DNA of 64,000 bases from Shewanella canadensis (lineage in GTDB: Bacteria > Pseudomonadota > Gammaproteobacteria > Enterobacterales > Shewanellaceae). Every line of letters begins with the position of its first letter. Within the stretch, counting starts at the first letter, position 1. The stretch lies in assembly GCF_003966225.1 (NCBI RefSeq), contig NZ_RXNU01000002.1, positions 310,001 to 374,000 of the forward strand, read 5' to 3'. Below the pieces are notes generated by a model. That model saw only the letters and a program-made list of their open reading frames with translations, did not search any database and was not told the origin of the DNA. Below, one piece after another: positions 60,082-64,000 of this stretch. The position numbers were made by a program, and so were the translations under genes.

Positions 60082-61464
60082 ATGAAACTTAACTCACTGC
60101 TCATTAGCTCTATTTTCGCGCTGACCCTCCCCAACATAGTGAGCGCTTCCTCCGAGAACAAGGAGAGTAACGAACTTGACGAACCATTGACTCAGGTTTA
60201 CGCGACCCAATATCAAGCTGAAAATTGGGGTCTCGCGATGGGGGTAAGGCGGGGAGATATTCCATTTGCTGTCGACGATGATAGCGTTAACGATATTCTT
60301 CCTTTAATCAAATTCAGAAACGATTACTTATTTATCGATGGCATGGAGGCGGGCGCACATATTTGGAAGAATGAGAACCATCAGGTCAACGCATACACCC
60401 GCTTCAGGTTTGTCGATATCCCTTTAGAGCTACAAAATGAATCTCAGTCTCAAGCTTTCGATTTCGGCCTCCAATACCGATTTATCAAGGGACCCTGGGA
60501 AGCCGATGTCGCATTCATGGCCGACTCGAACAAACGCAGTTATGGTTATTCACGAACCAAATACCATTGGGAGTCCGGTGACTGGTACCTCAGTCCTTAT
60601 GCCGAGTTGAATTGGAAGAGTGCTGATTTCAACCAGTTTTACTACGGCTTAGAACAATATGACACCTCAGGTGGCGTAGAGGTTAATGCCGGCGTCACCG
60701 CACGCTATCACCTTGTCAGTAATCTCTACCTGTTAGGCAAGTTTGGGGTGGGACGACTCGAAGATGATATCGTCAACCTGCCGACCATAGACAGCCAGTA
60801 TCAATATGAATCATTTTTTGGTTTCGGCTTCTATCCCGATTCAGGCAAGAAGAGAACGCCCAATTCATACTCTGATTCAAACTCTAAATTCCCCCCTAAA
60901 GCTGACTCAGATGATGAGTTCATAAGAGTGGCCCATGGTTGGGCGACCCCATCGAACCTTAATGCCATCTTGTCATGGCAGACCAAAACCGATCCCTATA
61001 ATAACCAGCTTACTTCGGTATTCTACGGAACTCGACTCACCGAAACCCTGTTTACTCTGCCGATAGAGCTTTATTTCACCCCTGGTGCTGTTTGGCACCA
61101 CGACTCTGAAGTTCAGGGAAACCTTGCAGAAGGCGTGGTGGCAATTAAGGCATTCTACACCTTCGAGATCGGACCAAGGTGGCGCTTAGGTGTGGCAGAG
61201 GGACTCTCTTATGTCAGCAGCGTCACTCACATCGAAGGGACTGAGATGGAAGAGAAAGGCTATAAGCCCTCTAAGCTGCTTAACTATTTAGACTTTTCGC
61301 TAGATGTAAATATGGGGGATCTGTTTAAAAGTCGTAACTTAAGCAATATGTGGATGGGTTACAGCATTCACCATAGATCCGGCATTTATGAGAAAAGCTC
61401 TGCATTTGGCCGTATCGGTGGTGGCAGTAACTATCAAACCCTCTACCTTCAGTGGCATTTCTAA
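60082..61464 (+). CDS. MipA/OmpV-like outer-membrane protein with extra C-terminal barrel region
   Basis: A 460-residue exported protein (signal to about residue 22, VSA-SS). Residues ~40-260 match the MipA/OmpV barrel pattern (WGLAMGVRRGDIPF, PLIKFRNDYLFIDGMEAGAH, FDFGLQYRFIKGPWEADV, GKFGVGRLEDD). MipA family proteins are usually about 250 residues; here a Ser/Lys-rich linker (~275-295) leads to ~165 further residues rich in strands, ending in LYLQWHF, a barrel-type C-terminus. It may be two barrels in one chain or one larger barrel. The function is unknown. Confidence 0.75.
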   Translation: MKLNSLLISSIFALTLPNIVSASSENKESNELDEPLTQVYATQYQAENWGLAMGVRRGDIPFAVDDDSVNDILPLIKFRNDYLFIDGMEAGAHIWKNENHQVNAYTRFRFVDIPLELQNESQSQAFDFGLQYRFIKGPWEADVAFMADSNKRSYGYSRTKYHWESGDWYLSPYAELNWKSADFNQFYYGLEQYDTSGGVEVNAGVTARYHLVSNLYLLGKFGVGRLEDDIVNLPTIDSQYQYESFFGFGFYPDSGKKRTPNSYSDSNSKFPPKADSDDEFIRVAHGWATPSNLNAILSWQTKTDPYNNQLTSVFYGTRLTETLFTLPIELYFTPGAVWHHDSEVQGNLAEGVVAIKAFYTFEIGPRWRLGVAEGLSYVSSVTHIEGTEMEEKGYKPSKLLNYLDFSLDVNMGDLFKSRNLSNMWMGYSIHHRSGIYEKSSAFGRIGGGSNYQTLYLQWHF

Positions 61465-61772
61465 CCCCAATGAACCGCTCATCCCCTCGACCAAATAAGC
61501 ATTAATCTTTTTTGGTCGTGGACTCTACTGATAAGGAGCGACAGTTTTATCTTCTTATCGAAAAATCATCCCTTAACGCCCTGTTAGTTGATAACCCCAC
61601 ACTTTTTCTTATAGCCCTATTTTTAACAGGCTTCCCCAAATAAAACAGAATATTAACCTGACTTACATTAGCTATTGGCTCAAGCTGTATCACTTTGTCA
61701 CTTGCATAAAAATTAAACATCTGCTTATATAAGTTCGGGCTTATCTAATAGTGACAGTGAGGAGTGGTTAAC
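61465..61772. other. Intergenic region
   Basis: A 308-bp gap after the MipA-like gene. An imperfect CTTTTTTGGTCGTGG region near 61507 gives no clear stem. The last 100 bp hold the promoter and a GGAG ribosome site for the next small gene. Nothing else was recognised. Confidence 0.4.
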
Positions 61773-62048
61773 ATGCAGGCATCGACTCTGGGTTCTTCTT
61801 TTGCAGATTTTAATGATAGAAGAGTCACTCAGCCCAATTTAGAGCAGCACTGGCACCGTCTTTCCACTGCGCAAAGATTCGCTTTCTATACCCTTGCAAA
61901 ACTGGGGTATCAGCTACTGTTTGTCAGACAATCACAGAATGAGAAGACGGCGGTTGCAAGACAGGATGACAGGCTAGTCACTATCGATGATGAGGGGGAT
62001 ATCGACTTCAACCCGAGCCTCGTACTACGTGAGAATAGAGCTACGTGA
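61773..62048 (+). CDS. Small hypothetical protein
   Basis: A 91-residue soluble protein. The ATG at 61773 has GGAG 8 nt upstream; a GTG at 61764 overlaps that site. It reads RLSTAQRFAFYTLAKLGYQLLFVRQ in the middle and ends in an acidic stretch (VTIDDEGDIDFNPSL). No family was recognised. A strong terminator follows at 62115. It is probably a real single-gene transcript. Confidence 0.65.
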   Translation: MQASTLGSSFADFNDRRVTQPNLEQHWHRLSTAQRFAFYTLAKLGYQLLFVRQSQNEKTAVARQDDRLVTIDDEGDIDFNPSLVLRENRAT

Positions 62049-62114
62049 AAACAGAGCGGCGTGAGAAGAGAGCCGCGTGAAACAGATTGCCAGCTGATAT
62101 AAACAGATAACCAT

Positions 62115-62139
62115 AAAAAAGGAGCCTCGGCTCCTTTTT
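62115..62139 (+). terminator. Rho-independent terminator
   Basis: AAAAAAGGAGCC-TC-GGCTCCTTTTT about 66 bp past the small gene's stop; a strong stem flanked by A- and T-runs. It could work in both directions, also for the convergent TetR gene. Confidence 0.9.
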
Positions 62140-62176
62140 ATCTCTTAGACTTTTTATCTCTTAGACTTTTTATCTC
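62135..62176. repeat. 16-bp tandem repeat of the terminator tail
   Basis: TTTTTATCTCTTAGAC occurs twice (62135-62150, 62151-62166), followed by a 10-base partial copy. It begins with the T-tract of the terminator, so the duplication copied the terminator's tail. Confidence 0.8.
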
Positions 62177-62213
62177 ATTGACTGATGTCTTACATTCTAT
62201 CTACACAACTCGA

Positions 62214-62693
62214 CTAAGCCGCCTCGGCTTCTGCGGTTTGAGCAAGCAAGGCTACCGCGCTTCTCCCTAACAGATCACTGACAAGCTTTCCCCCTTCGTC
62301 GCCCAGTTCTGACATTGCCGTTTCCCTGGTCTGACTGACCGCTCGAAATAGGGTGACTTCATTGCCGGAATAACCACACAAGCTAAAAAATAGTCTCAAT
62401 ATAGCAGCATGGGTTGGTTGCGCTAACGCCGCCATCCAGGACTGTTCTAGCTGAGTTAAACCGGAGAAGTCTAACCCACGAATAAATAACCGGGCAATAT
62501 TTGGGTCTAACCGGGTCAAAAAATCGACTTTACGTGGGAAGTGGTGACTAATGCCTGTCCTGCTTATCCCCGTCGCATCGGATAGGGTTGTGTATGACAT
62601 CGGCTCATAGCCAAGAGTAAGGATCTGATTTAGCGCCTCGTCCAGAATTTGATTTATCGTTTGTTCAGTTTGAACTTTTGAGCGCTTAGCCAT
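62214..62693 (-). CDS. TetR-family transcriptional regulator
   Basis: A 159-residue regulator with an N-terminal TetR helix-turn-helix (INQILDEALNQILTLGYEPMSYTTLSDATGISRTGISHHFPRKVDFL, split, ~14-60). The ligand domain is short for the family, which usually runs near 190-210 residues. A MITE-like element lies directly upstream of the start. No clear target gene is next to it. Confidence 0.82.
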   Translation of the reverse strand: MAKRSKVQTEQTINQILDEALNQILTLGYEPMSYTTLSDATGISRTGISHHFPRKVDFLTRLDPNIARLFIRGLDFSGLTQLEQSWMAALAQPTHAAILRLFFSLCGYSGNEVTLFRAVSQTRETAMSELGDEGGKLVSDLLGRSAVALLAQTAEAEAA

Positions 62694-62728
62694 TGCCGAT
62701 CCTCCAATCTTATCGTTTATGATGCCTT

Positions 62729-62995
62729 ATACCAATCAGTATAAAGATGTGATCGCTCAGCGAGAATTTAGCGCTTCTGAGGCAAGGCAACGAGTAAAGA
62801 ACATAGTTGATCTACGTTCAAGCTCGTTAACACAGCATCGGATGCGCTAAAACTCGCCTGTTAGGCGTGTTTTTGGCTGCCTACTTCTGCGTTGAATGGC
62901 CTTACAAGGGAACAACCATTCCATCATCCATTCGCCTTGAATTAGTTGCCAAAAAACACGCTGAGTAGATCACTTTCTTATACTGATTGGTATTA
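62729..62995 (-). mobile_element. MITE-like element, copy B
   Basis: An inverted, nearly identical copy of the element at 47489-47754, with the same TACCAATC...GATTGGTA ends and TTA flanks. It fills most of the gap upstream of the TetR gene and may carry or disturb that gene's promoter. The remaining intergenic DNA (62996-63078) shows nothing. Confidence 0.85.
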
Positions 62996-63078
62996 TATGC
63001 TATCAAAACAGGTTGGAGATTTCTTCAGTAAGGTGATGCATATACTGAATTTCTGACTCTCGTTCAGCAAAGGTTCAG

Positions 63079-63954
63079 CTAAAGTTCAGCTTGTTCACTC
63101 TGTTTCTCGGGCAAAACGTCATTGCCCGCCAACATCCTTTGCTCTCGCAACCAATGTTGGGCCGCATCCTCGCCCAACAGCTTAATCAGAGTTGGCTCGA
63201 GATAGTGCCCTAAATCAGGTTTTCGCCAAAACATATAGTTAGGTAACGGCTGAAGCACTTGGGTACTAAAGGTGCGATGGAGCAAGCTGGAAAACTCGGC
63301 GAGGCTATCGGGCTCAAGAAGTGCCAATTGGGGGAGGATATCGACCATCAAATCACTGAATGTCTCGAATGCCATCAACTCCTGAAGCGTATATCGGCTC
63401 AGTAGCTGGGACAGTACCGGCACCGTCCAGTGCGACATAGCTGTCACATTCTGCATCACATCGATGTTTCTTCGATGATATTGCTGCCAAATAAGCCCTA
63501 AGCTTCCTGTCTCTCGCGCCACTCGCCAGGCCAGATAACAGTCTGCCAGCCATTCATGCATGTATGGCGTAAGTTCATCAATTAAACCACTATCCAGCAG
63601 CTCCTTGGCCTCCAAATGACCCATTTCATGCCACAAGGTTAACTGATGCTGGTTTTCAAGATTAAAAGAGACAATAGAGCCGGACAAATTGACAGAGAGT
63701 GACTCGGGAATGTTCTCGGGCGAGGTAAGAATCAATCCGGCGATAGACCTGTCTTCAACCGCCATCACCATGGCGCCTCTTTGGCCCAATAATTGATTAA
63801 ATTCAGAGAAGTTAGCAGGTAATTGGTGGCGAACAGATGAGGGTAACTGATCTAAACACGATTGAAGTGACTGTAGGTCACATATCATCGCCTGCTTTGA
63901 ACCGATATCGGTCCAAAGCAAGCTAACACTCAGCGCAAGCGCTGAACAGATCAC
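63079..63954 (-). CDS. Putative exported zinc metallopeptidase (HExxH)
   Basis: A 291-residue protein. The frame opens with GTG at 63954, directly after an in-frame stop, and gives a hydrophobic N-terminus (ICSALALSVSLLW) that may be a signal peptide. The HEMGH motif (near residue 108) is followed by HEWLADCY about 25 residues on, whose E/D could be the third zinc ligand, as in gluzincins. There is no strong ribosome site, and an internal ATG (MICDLQ) at residue 23 is an alternative start. No peptidase family was recognised, and the substrate is unknown. Confidence 0.6.
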   Translation of the reverse strand: MICSALALSVSLLWTDIGSKQAMICDLQSLQSCLDQLPSSVRHQLPANFSEFNQLLGQRGAMVMAVEDRSIAGLILTSPENIPESLSVNLSGSIVSFNLENQHQLTLWHEMGHLEAKELLDSGLIDELTPYMHEWLADCYLAWRVARETGSLGLIWQQYHRRNIDVMQNVTAMSHWTVPVLSQLLSRYTLQELMAFETFSDLMVDILPQLALLEPDSLAEFSSLLHRTFSTQVLQPLPNYMFWRKPDLGHYLEPTLIKLLGEDAAQHWLREQRMLAGNDVLPEKQSEQAEL

Positions 63955-64000
63955 TGATTAGCCATGATATTTTCTATAATCGACGTCGTCGAAATGCCAT

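Overview
The window is about 64 kb of gammaproteobacterial chromosome. It is almost certainly from a marine Shewanella. The gene set supports this: cysJ-cysI-cysH, arfA, nfsB, hemG, selO, a RIO-type kinase, a DUF3010 protein, and many c-di-GMP and envelope genes. The reductive dehalogenase recalls the dehalogenase-bearing sediment species S. sediminis, but naming the species is an inference from memory and was not tested.

Layout. 1-1.7 kb: end of a polar amino-acid ABC transporter operon. 2-3.2 kb: an AT-rich pair (a uracil-DNA-glycosylase-like protein and an exported unknown). 3.3-5.8 kb: a repeat-rich coiled-coil protein, a single-domain response regulator and a LiaF-like protein. 5.8-12.1 kb: a reductive dehalogenase locus on the minus strand, with a LysR regulator, RdhA, a three-helix anchor, and a 975-residue protein that joins a NosR/RdhC-like membrane FMN protein to a CysJ-like NADPH diflavin reductase. 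12.4-17.9 kb: pirin, SelO, a metallo-beta-lactamase/rhodanese hydrolase, ArfA and an EamA transporter. 18-23.3 kb: a diguanylate cyclase, a solute-binding protein and an HD-GYP phosphodiesterase on one strand. 23.6-32.8 kb: small unknowns, an outer-membrane barrel, an EEP nuclease/phosphatase, a Wzx-like flippase and two paralogous CHASE-GGDEF proteins. 33.4-38.1 kb: NfsB, a DnaJ-domain protein, a DsbA-like protein, a glycosyltransferase, a cytochrome b and HemG. 38.3-45.3 kb: a Fur-box-preceded porin-imelysin-DUF1111 operon, an exported SUMF1-type protein and a Fur-box-preceded MFS transporter. 45.3-52.9 kb: mixed metabolic and unknown genes including siroheme methyltransferase, a periplasmic peroxiredoxin and RIO kinase. 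53-59.7 kb: a large exported unknown and cysJIH. 60-64 kb: a MipA-like outer-membrane protein, a TetR regulator and an exported HExxH protein.

The most notable system is the dehalogenase locus. The fusion would let cytoplasmic NADPH feed electrons through FAD and FMN to a membrane-bound, covalently flavinylated periplasmic domain next to a Tat-exported corrinoid/Fe-S dehalogenase. A roughly 95-bp promoter segment with a CRP-like site occurs upstream of both the LysR gene and the fusion gene, which suggests the two are co-regulated.

The intergenic DNA carries many repeats. There are two copies of a 265-bp MITE-like element plus three minimal 'solo' versions, five REP-like sequences, heptanucleotide CTAGNNN arrays, a nine-unit 25-bp VNTR, a perfect 132-bp duplication inside a gene, and several duplications at gene 3' ends. 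No tRNA, rRNA, CRISPR array, prophage or IS transposase was recognised.
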